A DNA stretch of 64,000 nt from Glandiceps talaboti (taxonomy: Eukaryota; Hemichordata; Enteropneusta; Spengelidae), in contig NC_135556.1 of assembly GCF_964340395.1 (NCBI RefSeq), positions 17,437,142-17,501,141 on the forward strand, written 5' to 3'. Positions 38,254-50,827 of this stretch are shown one piece after another. Numbering within the stretch: position 1 is the first letter of the stretch; each line of letters opens with the position of its first letter. Both the position numbers and the translations under genes were made by a program. The notes beneath the pieces are model-generated. The model made no database searches. It saw only the letters and a list, made by a program, of their open reading frames with translations, and had not been told where the DNA came from.

Positions 38254-38929
38254 CGTTGTAAAAGAAACGAAGCCTTCTGTGACGACTGAAGATAATGTAT
38301 ACATACAATGGCGTCTTGTAATGCCTTACATGTTACTGTATAATCAAGTGACAAACAGGGAATTGCAATCTAAATAATATAGCAGGAGTTATCCAGATGT
38401 GTGTACGTGGAAAGCTGATTAGTTAGGTAGGAAACGTCCGTTTCTAATCAAGAACATATGTCTAAATATACAAACAATCCATGTGTATCAGATGTTTTAA
38501 ACATTTAGACGAAAGGGTTTCATCATAAATCTTTTAAAAAAATGATGTTTAATATTTATGACCATACCTTTAAATTTGATAACATCCACATCAAACAGAT
38601 TTTCTCAGAATGTTGCCGGATGGCATTCAGAATGATATAAAGGACACTGCATGACAGGCTCTGTAAACAAATTATCAATGGATTTATATACGCTAGACAT
38701 CTCTACCCCCTACCTTTCCCGCTATATCACCTTTCTATATTTGTCTATATAACGTCGTGCTATGTACGTGTTCAAAATAGTGATGTGTATCGTTATCTCG
38801 ATTTTTGAAACATGTAAATCTTCCATCTGTAAACATCTGGGTGCAAAGACATGCTGGTATGTAGATATAGATTCGCATCCACTGCCATTTAGCGATGTTA
38901 GCGAACACCTAATTTCTTTTATTTTTCAT

Positions 38930-39075
38930 GTGTTCATTTTTATCAAACTGTCTCTTAAGCCCTTAAACGATGACATGACCTTACCCTTCAAGGTCAGTTG
39001 TCAAAAACAATTATTTTGCATATTGCAGAAATTCTGTAGTATTTATGTGTGTCCAATTTATTTCAAATCTTGCAC
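38930..39075 (+). repeat. Fragment of a dispersed repeat also seen at 49.06-49.17 kb
   Basis: Shares the order 'TGACCTT...AAGGTCA...TTTTGCATATTGCAGA...' with 49060-49165 (GACCTTGACCTT ... CATTGCATATTGCAGACA ... GTGTGGCCATTT). Divergent; both would belong to one old interspersed family. Confidence 0.45.
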
Positions 39076-39293
39076 AAATGTGATACAGAATAACTGGCAT
39101 ACACATATGTATAATTTCGGACTGGATGTATATGAATTGTTATCGAACGTTTGGTTATGCGAATATGTCTATACCATTGAAGTATATCAGAAGGAAGTTT
39201 GCTTGCTTAATAATAATTAAAAGTTATTGACAGTTCTTACATAGCGAGAAAAATCAATCGTTAGTAAAATAATTTAGATCTTATTACACCAGT

Positions 39294-39297
<4 letters not shown>

Positions 39298-39375
<78 letters not shown>
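39298..39375. repeat. (AT)n microsatellite
   Basis: About 39 AT units, first of three (AT)n arrays within 520 bp. Confidence 0.96.
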
Positions 39376-39378
<3 letters not shown>

Positions 39379-39445
39379 TTGTATATATATTACGCTCTGC
39401 CACTGCGGTATAGAGCACTGTCTTAGCAGATTGATACTCACCGAG

Positions 39446-39559
<114 letters not shown>

Positions 39560-39603
39560 TGACGTTTCAAATTACAATTCTTCAGCAATGATATCAAGGC
39601 ACG

Positions 39604-39825
<222 letters not shown>

Positions 39826-40927
39826 ATAAGTTGCCTTCAATTTTTGTTACCCCCAAATGCCACCAAGACCAATTTTCGAGCGATATTCGGAACAAGACTA
39901 TAAAATATCTTCAATCTGTTGTCTTAACTTAAATCATAAGAGACGTTAAGTTCATGTTTGAATCATTAATATTTCAAACTAAAATGAACCAAGAAAGAGA
40001 CATTTCAGGCGATGTTGTAGAAACCATATTAATGATTTACGGATAAATGTTAAACATTGGAGCATGGAACTACAAAGAAATGAGATAAGCCCGTTTGTTT
40101 GTTGCTCCCAAGGGCTCTGTTTTGCATCTTAATCAACGAGCTGGCTGATTATATACTTTTCTATGTGTTACGAATTGCCATATACATTTAATACACTGAA
40201 GATATTACATTGTCAGTGAACCAAATTGTTAGTTTTCAGTGTGAAATCGATATAATGGAAAAACTATACATAAGCCCTATTACCATGGCCTGCACTCAAT
40301 TACCCAAATCGATAAAAATGATATTGATCGTGATACAAATCCAGAGCGCAGGACTCTTTCTCTTCTTAAAAGAAGACGTGAAAAATGTCAATGGAAATAG
40401 AAGCCAGCTTGAAATTCTCTTTTTCCGTTTAAGGCAAATTACCAAACGGTGAATGACTAATGATGGTATCGAAAATTGGCCTCGTTATTGTAGTTTAACT
40501 AGTGGACAGCATGTTGAAGTCAACCATTCGACATTATCATAATTCCATCGATTCTACATCCGACGTGCAATACTTCCACATTTAAATGTAATTAAAGTCG
40601 TAACGGTGAAAGTGTAAAACTTTTAAAAGTCTTAAAAGTCTGTGATTAAAAGGATAAGACGTCTCCCAACGTCTAGCCTTCAGCTGTCTATTTAACATAT
40701 CGAAATAACAATCTATCACCGAAGAATTGTATTATATTGTTGATTCAGAAACAACTACAACTACTACACCTAAGCCAGACTCTACAGTCAGTTAGATACA
40801 TGTGAAGATTCAACCGCCTGCCGTTGGCACCAAGCAAATGTACAGTTACCATCAGTAATAGAACATGATTTTATCTCTTTGGAAAAAGCCCCGTGTGCGT
40901 TTCTGATGGCCTGCATTGGTTGCTCAC

Positions 40928-41130
<203 letters not shown>

Positions 41131-43640
41131 CATACATAGTAATGAGAATGTCTTAAGTCGTCACTAGAACCATACTTCATGGCTTATTAAAGTGAAATAT
41201 TGTGTAACTGTTTGAATAATATGTACGGCCTGTTATGAGTTGTATATTAATTTTGTACAAGATTGTCCAGAAAATGTTATCGTTGATGTAATGTTACAGT
41301 ACGTTGAAACAGACGTTTACATCAGAGAGAATTTTGATCTGTTTTTAAATCCGAGATAATAGTTCATAAGTTGTCTATAGTTATGTTTGTACATATGGTT
41401 TTACATACATCTTTGTGTTAAAGTTACATTTTACTTTGTTTGGGTGTAAACAATTTAATTAGTTAAATTCTGAACCCCATTTACTACAAAACACATAGAC
41501 TTCATGAAGATGAAACACAAGACACCATACGTTTTTTCTTTACCTGTTGAGATATCATGATGGAACGTTTGAATGTCACATAGTCACAGACAAGGAAAAA
41601 CTAGAGTGTTCGTGAGTATGTTGTGGTGTCCTTTAATCTGATAATACGTTTTTTTCGGTTCTAAGCACTGGGTCACAAAATTGCGTGTTTTAATCGATTT
41701 TAGACGCAATGTAACAGTTGTGTTGTTTATAGGTTCGAAGTGTTACCTCGATGTGACACATTATCACGTGTAGCATTAAAATTATATTTTGAATCTTATA
41801 GGATATTCTGTACACCCACTTCAGAATATGTCACAGACCCACTCCGCTAGAGCGTAAGGTTGTTCAGACATGACAACTTTACCAATCCCTTTACAATTAG
41901 AAAAGACTCGTTCCTCTAACGATGCATTGTAAAAGAAGTACCGACATATATTAATAGCCTGTAATTCAATGGTAACATCATACAGCCTTTTTTTAGAGTG
42001 TACTTTATCAATACTAAATGCATGAACAATTGCAATCTTAAACTTTGTTCAAGGAAACTCCAACTCGATCATTCGCAGTTAATCTCGAGACAAAACAAAT
42101 CAGCAGTAGCCATTCACCCATTTGAAATAGAGTTAAAACGACATTATTTATTAAAAATTCAGTAATTTTAGAATCCAATATGGCGGCCGGACACGGTGTA
42201 TGGGAAAAATAAAAGACTATTGATGTCCTTGAAAACAAGATGGTGAACCCCAAATTTATTTTATTATTTCTAAAGGACCACGAACAGGTTTCCACATGGC
42301 AAAGTTTGGAGAGAATTGAAAAACTTTGATTTGCAAAATGGTTGCCAAATATGGTCAAACAGAAAGCCAAATGTAAATTTCTGTCTATGTGGTAAACATT
42401 TAAAGGATACAGAAAATATGTTCCGAATCATAGTATCAAATCCATCGTTTCCCTCGCTCATTGTAGATATATTTATGAACATTTCAAAGCCAAACAATAT
42501 CTTGTAAGTTTGGTAAATGTTAGTATCTTCTCTTCGGTTGCACATTAGAGTTCTTAATCTTTTAAACCCATTGTCTACTGCAATGTAAAGACGGGTTTGT
42601 CTAAGCATACATATTCTAAGGTATTCCAATGATACCGATCTTTATACCGACTGTGAAGCATTTGTTTTATGATATAGATATTTGCCCATTGAGCTAGATC
42701 TCTAGGCATCTCCATACTTAATAGCTTTACAAAATCTCGATGATGACATAAATACATTGTATTGAAATCAGGTCGATGGAGATAACGTGTTATGGTATAG
42801 TCAGTTACTTGTTTAAATTGGCGCAATGGGAGTTTATACGTATTGTTTATTTATGTAAATTTATTTATTGGAGGTGGGGGTTACATTTTGCTGCATATTA
42901 CCTTCAAGAGTGGTTGAAATAATAACGCTCCCGAATACTTATCCGTAGTTTGTTATTCAAAGAAATAAATAAAATCGTGATAACTCGATTGCAGTATAAT
43001 TTTACCCTTTCCAATAGTATAGGATAATAAAATAGAACGTGCTTCTCATGTCAACAGAATGACATCATACTGTCTGCAAGTCCAGTAGAAATGAATTAAT
43101 AGATTAACACCGAACAAACAAACCCAAACTATAACAACTATCAATAATCTACAACATGTTCGATGATTGCAGCATCATTAGTACGGCTTCTAGACGGAAT
43201 TACTTTAAAGACCGGATGTTACTATGGTTATGATTGAACGAAACAGAAGATTATAAGTACAAAGGTACTAACAGATACCTTTCCCGGGTTCGCCACAAAT
43301 GAGGACATCTCGATGTAGTTATCAAGGGAGGGTGATGTGATATAATCCCTTGGGGATGTGTAATCGCTATGCACTTCATCCATATTTGATATTAAGACAC
43401 CCGGCCAATTTCTGCGACCTTAAACGTTATAACTCGAATCGCATTGGTTCGCTTGGGAACTTTTAATTGTTTTAGGTTGCTGCTACTGCACTAGTCAGTT
43501 GTCTTGCATGACATACATCGATTGTCTATATTTAAGAAATACATTTCGGAGTTCAAGTGTCAAATGAAATGTCAGTTGAACATGATAGGAACTGTGACTT
43601 CTTCAACTTGAACATTTCTGATACATGTAACGACTACTAA

Positions 43641-43996
43641 GGCTAAATAAAAAAATTGTTTCGTTCCAGTTACCCTATCCCACCTAGTTTTTCACGCCGA
43701 TCCTAAACTTTTTTTTTTTTTACATATTTGAGAAAAAAAGAAAATCTTGAAAATTGTGAAGTCTCGCAAGAAATAGTGGATGCGCGAACAGACATCAACT
43801 GAAAAAGACAATATAAAATTGTTCTTCCAATCTGTAATGGCTGTACATCTGATTAGAAGAAGCCAATAACACCGAGACCATATAGAAATCAACAGGAAAT
43901 ATAACTACCTGAACTTGACACTCACATATGAAAAAAACAACAACAAAAAAACAACAACATTTACCTACCCCTATTTTAAAATGAAATGTAATCGAA
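43641..43996 (+). mobile_element. GGCC-MITE copy D, right end degraded
   Basis: Starts GGCTAAATAAAAAAATTG after a TAA flank, with the family internal landmarks (CCACCTAGTTTTTCACG, GTTCTTCCAATCTGTAATGG). Similarity fades after GTAATCGAAAG, and the terminal TTAGGCC is absent. So the right terminus is lost or heavily mutated. Confidence 0.75.
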
Positions 43997-45232
43997 AGAA
44001 TGGTCATTTATTTGCTAGAAAAAAGAAACCTCTTATCAAAATACTTAGGAATGCTAATATGTGTCTTAATATTTATTGAGGCAGGAATATTACTACCTTC
44101 CCTAGGCATATATGGTGGTTATGTAGTTTCATGACGTATGTAGCGAACCGAGCAAATTTCAGCAGGTACAAATGATGAAACATACACTCAAACATGTCGG
44201 CATAATATGTAAGGAGTCTTTGACTTTTAACATGCTCCCTTTCCATGAATTCAAATATGCCTCGAGATATTTGAAATATCTGTTTTCTTACTGCACATTG
44301 TAAATTCGTGGTCATGTCGATTGGCATTTTTCTGTAAAAATGTAATACCATTAGTGGAATCTTGAAAATGTATGCGATTTTAATATCATAATAGGTTCGG
44401 AATTATATTGCACACCATTGCAATACTACTATACATGACGTATAAAGTGTGGAACATTTCCTGGAAGGAGAAGACCTAGATAGCGCTATTTTTGAATAAC
44501 TCGCAATATGTTTTACAAAGGTTATTGACCTTTTATTTGGTCTTTACCGGCAAATATTGAAAAACAGTTGACTAGGTTCATTACTTTGAGTTAAAAAAAA
44601 AATACTTCTGGGTTGGTTATACGCACACAGGCTTTAATTTTAAAAAGAAAGGTGTCGGAGCCTATGACTCGGATTATTTTGGATTGCTTCCTGTGTAATA
44701 TGATGAAACACAGAACTTTCGAACTGCAATTTGATATAATTAATGATTTTTTGATACATGTCTAGCACCTAACTGTTCATGAATTCCTTACATACCTCTA
44801 CTGACACGCTAGTTTCACGTTGCTAATACACCCAGAGGTATACCTTACATGTGTCGTGAATACAAATTTGAAGAATGATACGGACGTAAGATTTAAAAAA
44901 AACAGGATTGGATACATCCTTTTTAAAGAATGTCTTTGACGTCTGTGAAGTTCATCGTTTTAAATGAACTCAAAGACTCTGTAAGCTACTGTCTGACAAA
45001 GAACAATACTGCTGCCTCGTTTGCTTGACGATATGATTGTTATGTATGCAAGTACTAAACATTGCATATACATAGAGGCCTCCTGAATCATTGCAGTTGC
45101 AGTAGGGCTTGGCACAATATTAAAGTTTGTCCATTGCGAACGTTTGCCTATCGTTATATTGTGTAATATGAATTTTCTTGTGGCATATAACTTCATAAAA
45201 TTACATCGTAGTGACTATTTTTATTCTTTCAG

Positions 45233-45917
45233 ATATATCGTTATTGTCAATCCTCTACGTCCTCGCATGAGAGCTGTCGCTGCGATGGTAGCTGTCGTTA
45301 TAATCTGGATCTTGTCTGCTATTGTTGTCACACCAACTGCCATGTACACCAAAACCATAGCCTTTTGGGATAATGGTGTCATGTCTTATTACTGCGGTGA
45401 GTTCTGGGAGCAAACTAGAATGGTTGCTTTGAAATCTTACAATGTATTTTTACTGGTCGGCGAATACATTTTCCCATTGGTAGTAATGGCCTATTGCTAC
45501 ATCAACATTTCGCGAAAGTTGTGGAAACACAGTTCAGCGACACCCACTGTCATTCGCCAACCCAACAATGTGCCTAATCTCAACACCGCGACCAAGAAGA
45601 AGACCATAAGGTTATTGGTCATCTTGGTGGTGATATTTTCCTTCTGCTGGTTGCCGTACTATGGTTATACCATATACCGAGATTTCTACTCGCTGTTGCA
45701 TTACGACTTTGTGCACAGCATTAATATATTCTACGTCGTCGAGGCTATTGCCATGAGCAACAGTATGGTCAACACGATCACATACATCCTTGTCAATCAA
45801 AGTGTTCGAAGGAAAATCAGGCAAATCCCAGGTGATGTCAAACGGCTACGAAATAAAAGAAACCGACAAAGAGTTGGACCGATCCAGTTCGTCGAGCAGG
45901 CTGAAAATCAGGCCTAA
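45233..45917 (+). CDS. Prokineticin-receptor-like GPCR B, exon 2 (residues 145-372, stop)
   Basis: Begins with the third base of Arg145, completing DRYIVIVNPLRPRM, the intracellular end of TM3 typical of prokineticin receptors. TM4 holds W170, extracellular loop 2 holds C199, TM5 (215-237) holds P226, and TM6 (270-293) carries FCWLP with P286. TM7 carries YVVEAIAMSNSMVNT, with N325-T-I-T-Y329 in place of NPxxY; the AMSNSMxNT signature is a hallmark of prokineticin receptors. The C-tail (333-372) is short and Arg/Lys-rich with no cysteine, so there is no obvious palmitoylation site. The usual ligands are prokineticin/AVIT peptides, or astakine-like peptides in invertebrates; the actual ligand here is inference. 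The TAA stop is at 45915-45917. Confidence 0.95.
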
Positions 45918-46085
45918 CCATCAACACGTGAAAATGTCGTCATCACTGCGAATGAGAACATTACCTGCGGTGACATACGCAGCCTTTTACCTGATATTTC
46001 CACTACATTCATCATTCCTATAATACACGCGAAATGTGAAATCCTAGGAAGTCGAGAGCACAGGTTTTTAAAGATACTGATAAAT

Positions 46086-46091
46086 AATAAA
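46086..46091 (+). promoter_or_regulatory. Candidate polyadenylation signal AATAAA of receptor B
   Basis: First AATAAA downstream of the receptor B stop (168 bp after it). It sits at the edge of a MITE fragment (46087-46127), so the transcript end may be supplied by transposon sequence. Confidence 0.4.
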
Positions 46092-46127
46092 ATCGCGAAA
46101 ATTGTGAAGCCTCGCCAGAAATAGTGG
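46087..46127 (+). mobile_element. 41-bp GGCC-MITE internal fragment
   Basis: ATAAAATCGCGAAAATTGTG and following bases match the interior of copy E at about 46255-46295 nearly perfectly. It lies only 50 bp in front of the complete copy E. Confidence 0.8.
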
Positions 46128-46174
46128 GTTATGTTAACGTTTTGCAAATAGTAACCAAACGCTAACTTTCGTAA

Positions 46175-46560
46175 GGCCTAAAAAATTATTTGAGGCCGGT
46201 TACACGACCCCGCCCAGTTTTTCACTGCCGATTCTTACACATATTCGAGAAAAAAATAAAATCGCGAAAATTGTGAAGTCTCGCCAGAAATAATGGATGC
46301 GGACACTGACATCAACTAAAAAAGAAAATAAAACTGTTCTTTCAATCTGTAATGGCTGTACATCTGATGATAAGAAACCAATAACACAGAGTCCATTTGG
46401 AAAACAACGGAAAACATAACTACGTGAACTAGACACTCACACATGAAAGTAAATGAATGAATAAATGAATAAATAAATAAATAAAAATAAATAAATCTAC
46501 CTACTCGACCTATTCTAAAATTGAGCGTAATCGCGGAACAACAAAATTTTTTATTAGGCC
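46175..46560 (+). mobile_element. GGCC-MITE copy E
   Basis: A 386-bp copy with GGCCTAAAAAATTATTTG at the left and AATTTTTTATTAGGCC at the right, and a perfect TAA target duplication (46172-46174 and 46561-46563). The right interior contains an (AATA)n expansion near 46455-46495 that the other copies lack. Confidence 0.9.
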
Positions 46561-46835
46561 TAATTATTCGAGCACGAATGCAGCTTCTTACTTCACAGCT
46601 TATCAATACAATAGAACTGACTAACACGTATAACTAACTGTTGTTATATACGTAATCGAACTATTGTTCAGTGATATATATAGAGATATAGCACCTGTAA
46701 GAAATACCTATTCCCGAAGGCTCGCTCACATTAACAGATGTTCGAATGTTTTGCGAGTCGTGATAGAGGCTACTTTATCTCAAAGTGTATGTTTCATCGT
46801 CAAAATAACAATCAAGTTGTTAAATCATAAACATG

Positions 46836-47120
46836 CGATATTCACAATAATTGTTGATTTTATGGTTGTATCATTTCTGAATCACAATACTTACAATATT
46901 CACAAGAATTGTTGATTTTATGGTTGTATCATTTCTGAATCATAATACTTACAATATTCACAACAATTGTTGATTTTATGTTTGTATCATTTCTGAATAA
47001 TAATACTTACAATATTCACAACAATTGTTGATTTTATGGGTGTATCATTTCTGAATCATATAATACTTACAATATTCACAGTAATTGTTGATTCTATGGT
47101 TGTATCATTTCTGACTCGTA
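46836..47120 (+). repeat. 58-bp minisatellite, about five copies
   Basis: Period 58 bp (the last step is 60). The anchor ATTCAC recurs at 46840, 46898, 46956, 47014 and 47074. The unit contains AATTGTTGATTTTATGGTTG and TATCATTTCTGAATCA. Copies are about 90% identical, so it is fairly recent. Confidence 0.93.
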
Positions 47121-47746
47121 CGATATCTTGCATCATCTTAGTAAGAGCCTCATATTACGTTATTATCGCAACGGATTGTGATGTTGAGATGACATTCACG
47201 TATCATGTAACAGTGTTCGTTTATCTCACACCTCTGTTCGGTTTATTAACTCCCAGGCTTTCTCACTTGTAACATATGGTCATAAAATACGTGATATATT
47301 CTAGTCCGTTGCTATCATTGTACGATGCATTCCCTGTCTATCTTATACGCACACATCTTTATGTAGTTCGAGCTCTTATCAATTCTTTCCAAATTATTAA
47401 TCATAATATTAAGGGAACCCATTAAAACTAAATAGCCACTGTATGTTGTTTTAAAACACCACTTACAAATTTCATGACAGTACGGAGCTGCTGGAGTGTA
47501 CGCCATATGCATGTATATCAACTACTGCAGGTGAGACTCCAACATGTCATCAAAGCATAATGAATAATTACTCTGTTTATGGTGTGTGTGAAGTCCATGT
47601 TATTGTTAGTCGCGAATTGAAATGTGTCTATATTTTAGTAAAACGCCAAGGTCACCCCAGGTATGATGTAGCAACAGTGTTAGTTCTTTTAACACGACAG
47701 GATTATTGAAATATTAGCTGATAAACATGACTTTATCATGACTTTA

Positions 47747-47865
47747 TACATACATACATACATACATACATACATACATACATACATACATACATACATG
47801 CATGCATGCATGCATGCATGCATGCATGTATGTATGTATGTATGTATGTATGTATGTATGTATGT
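47747..47865. repeat. Self-complementary CATA-CATG-TATG array
   Basis: About 13 CATA units, then about 7 CATG units, then about 10 TATG units. The two flanks are reverse complements and the centre is self-complementary, so the whole block is a perfect palindrome-type microsatellite able to fold into a long hairpin. Confidence 0.93.
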
Positions 47866-48689
47866 TTTCATTTTCATAAGAATTTATTATCATATGTGTA
47901 CATTTACATGTCGATATTGTTTTACTTTGCGATTTCCTTAAATGGATTGAAGGCGAGGTTGAGCTTATCTCAGCTTCATTTTTTTATGCTCAGGAGGCCC
48001 AGAAAGTAATTCTAATTCTGTATCGTGAACTATCTGGAGTTATAATAATTGGCAAATCTGGCTTATATCATATAAGAGATCTGTTGTACACTTGGTTTAG
48101 GAATTCTGGGAAACGAAAATAGAGAGGTGCTTCATACCTCTTGGAGTAATAGCCCGAGGCAGCATTGTTTGGCCTGTTTACTTTAAAATGTTTGTTCACA
48201 GTAGCCCGGGCCCCGTGCCCAACTGACCCCTTTTAAGCAAGATTTGCCAACTTTAACTATCTTCGATATGTCGCACGGTGTAGAATAAGTGAAGTGGTTT
48301 TTCTGGTTACCCTAGAAAGTGCAGCCAAGAAATCTACCCCAACTTTTTTCTTTCTCCTTAACTAAGAAAAGATGGAAATTTACATAGTAAATGAAGTGTT
48401 AGAGTCGTGCACGTGTTGTTCACATACTTGTGTGAAAATTACATTCAAAATGAAATATTAATGTGTTTGATATATTCATGCGTCGATCATATACATGTAC
48501 TCTTAATGGTTTTCTATCTCTTTTGTATGGATGTTGATTTCAAACACCAGTCTTGTACGAACTAAGTTTTGTAAATATTTTGGGAATATTATCAAAATTC
48601 AAGCAATAAAAAAATGCCCTTTCACCATTTTACGGAATTTTCAATTTTGATTTCTGTATGATTTAGTATGATCTTTGTTATGAAGGAAG

Positions 48690-48878
48690 TGTTCAGCCCC
48701 GAAGGATGTGGCTGTTACAATGGGTCCCCTCCGTCCGTCCGTAACACATCATTTGCTTGACATGCAACATCAAATTTCACTCAAACCTGGTACAAAGATC
48801 GATGACATATCATATGGCACATACGCACTTTGTTGTACGACATATACAGTTTTAACTGCTGAGAGGCCATATCTGTAT

Positions 48879-48937
<59 letters not shown>

Positions 48938-48942
48938 TGTAT

Positions 48943-48977
<35 letters not shown>

Positions 48978-49180
48978 TTGTATAACTCACTACCTTTAAT
49001 ACATAGTCCATTCAAATGTCTAACCCCATATTATCAGGTGCAGGCTTTCTATTGAGACATAATCTCTGACCTTGACCTTTACTTCCACGTTAAATTATCA
49101 AAATCAAGCTAATTTCATTGCATATTGCAGACACTGTGATGTTTAAGTGTGGCCATTTGGGCTCATTATCTAAAAGTACA
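48690..49180 (+). repeat. Interspersed repeat with CCGT tract and (TTTA)n
   Basis: Contains CAGCCCCGAAGGATG, a CCGTCCGTCCGT tract, CATCAAATTTCACTCAAACC, then (TTTA)n and a GACCTTGACCTT...GCATATTGCAGACA tail. The tail resembles 38930-39075, and the general layout resembles 32991-33470. Family unknown. Confidence 0.45.
48875..48979. repeat. (TTTA)n microsatellite
   Basis: About 26 TTTA units with one GTAT variant. Confidence 0.96.
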
Positions 49181-49654
49181 TCATACCTTCTTTTAGTGGT
49201 CAGAAAGCAGTGTAGATTCGTTTCTAAAAGTACTAGACAAGCTTACGATGGAAAATCTGTGGCGTGATGCTAAATATTAACTGTAAAGGTTAAAAGTAAT
49301 TTCTTGCTCTCATCTTGCGAACATTATAGGATAATTTCAATTCAATTACTTCAATGTTCTGCATCACATGACTCTAAAGCCGTCATGTTAATGTCTGTTG
49401 ACGAGGTAAACTGCACGTCATACATTCACCTAGTAGTTCTATATAGGTAGGCTTACAAGCGGGTTTGTACCCTCTAGAAAATATCACTTAAGTCTATATG
49501 TATGATGCAAAAATGATATTTTAGTATTAATTTTCAAGTAGAAGGGTTGAAAAGAACAACGTGAAATAACACAGGCCAAGTCCGTTTTTTTAACTTAATA
49601 ATTAGCAATTTTTAAAAATCAATTAGGAAAACAATTGTGTTTTTCCGATAATGC

Positions 49655-49728
49655 CCGATTCAAAATAGGGTGGGAAGGTATGATGTTGGGTCAGGTTACA
49701 GGAATCAAGCAAATGTTTTAGTTTGGCC
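49655..49728 (-). mobile_element. GGCC-MITE head fragment, inverted, diverged
   Basis: Read on the minus strand it starts GGCCAAACTAAAACATTTG and runs on to GATTCCTGTAACCTGACCC, recalling TTCCGGTTACCCGACCC in the intact heads. Followed on the plus strand by TTA, the usual flank type. The other end is not found. Confidence 0.5.
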
Positions 49729-50013
49729 TTATTGTGTAGAGGAAATTATTAGTACCCAGTCTAAGCACAGGGTATCATTATGTCGCATCTTGCAGTACAC
49801 ATGTCTGTCACTTCCGCATATATTAAAACATAACCACACGTGAATAAATAGCTTGATTACTTAATATGTTTACAAATGTAACCGTGTTAAACAAGTTCGT
49901 TTACAAATCCCTTCCTATACGTACCATAACAACTCCCCCCCTTTTTTTGCAGAGTATTTCTTAGATTTTTTTTGCCATTAATGAGTTACAAACACGGACT
50001 TTTTTCAGGTTGA

Positions 50014-50305
50014 TTATGTATCCGAAATAAACAACGGTTTCTAATCCATATTGCCGCTTTAATGTTGCAGATGACAAACTTCATTTGACAGGTGAAATGG
50101 TCGCATGAGTCAAACTGCTTGGGAAAGACCATAGTGTGTCTACACTTTTGGCGTCGTATTATGTATCCTAAATAAGCAACGGTTTCTAATCCATGTCGCC
50201 GCTTTAATATTGCAGATGACAAGCTTCATTTGACAGGTGAAATGGTCGCATGAGTCAAACTGCCTGGGAAAGACCATAGGGTATCTACACTGTTTTTAGC
50301 GTCGT
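50014..50305 (+). repeat. 145-bp tandem duplication upstream of the FGF-like gene
   Basis: Copy 1 is 50014-50158 and copy 2 is 50159-about 50305, about 92% identical. The most conserved part is CTTCATTTGACAGGTGAAATGG with the following 40 bp. It lies about 520 bp before the FGF-like start codon, so it falls in the likely promoter or 5' region; any regulatory role is inference. Confidence 0.92.
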
Positions 50306-50827
50306 ATGGCTTCACTGATATCACCCGTGTCATTGGCTTTTAGTACACAATCACAAATGGTCAAGGAACACAACGTCCAATTGGTCGTGTTTATCGAGAT
50401 TCTGAAATGATTCACCATGGGGTGAATGTCCCTTTAATAAATCTTATCGTCTTTACAAGCCTTTCTTTCAAGAACGTTGCTCTCTATTGTGTCACGGTTT
50501 AACATATCAATCAATTTTGGGTCATTGGGCTGTTGGACATGTATTGTCAAGACACACCCAGTTTTGTCATTCATTGTAGTTGAGGGACACCAGCGTGCAT
50601 AGGAATGGATAGTCTCGTTTGGTTTGTGGTGTCATGACCTCGATCCTGACATTGTAAAACACCCTTGTTTGTTGTGAAGTCACTTCCATCTCCGTTCATC
50701 GGTGACAGAAAAGATAACATTGATTCTCCTTAGGTACACTGTGTTTGAGATTTGATGGTCTGAGATTGTCTATTGTACAGGTGACTCTGCGACAACCTTA
50801 TATCTGTGGTCGTTTCTTTCAAGTACA

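Noticed and set aside
38762-39220. 152-codon frame in the receptor B intron
   Set aside because: Cys/Ile/Phe-rich random-like composition. The second half overlaps a dispersed repeat also found at 49.1 kb; no domain.
42038-42826. Overlapping minus frames of 83-119 codons that might be a retroelement remnant
   Set aside because: No reverse transcriptase, integrase or zinc-knuckle motif; plus and minus frames are equally open.
44960-45232. Upstream extension of the receptor B exon 2 frame (start at 45144)
   Set aside because: The in-frame ATG lies in the intron before a strong acceptor at 45231-45232. The residues before DRY do not match TM3, whereas exon 1 supplies TM1-TM3 in perfect phase.
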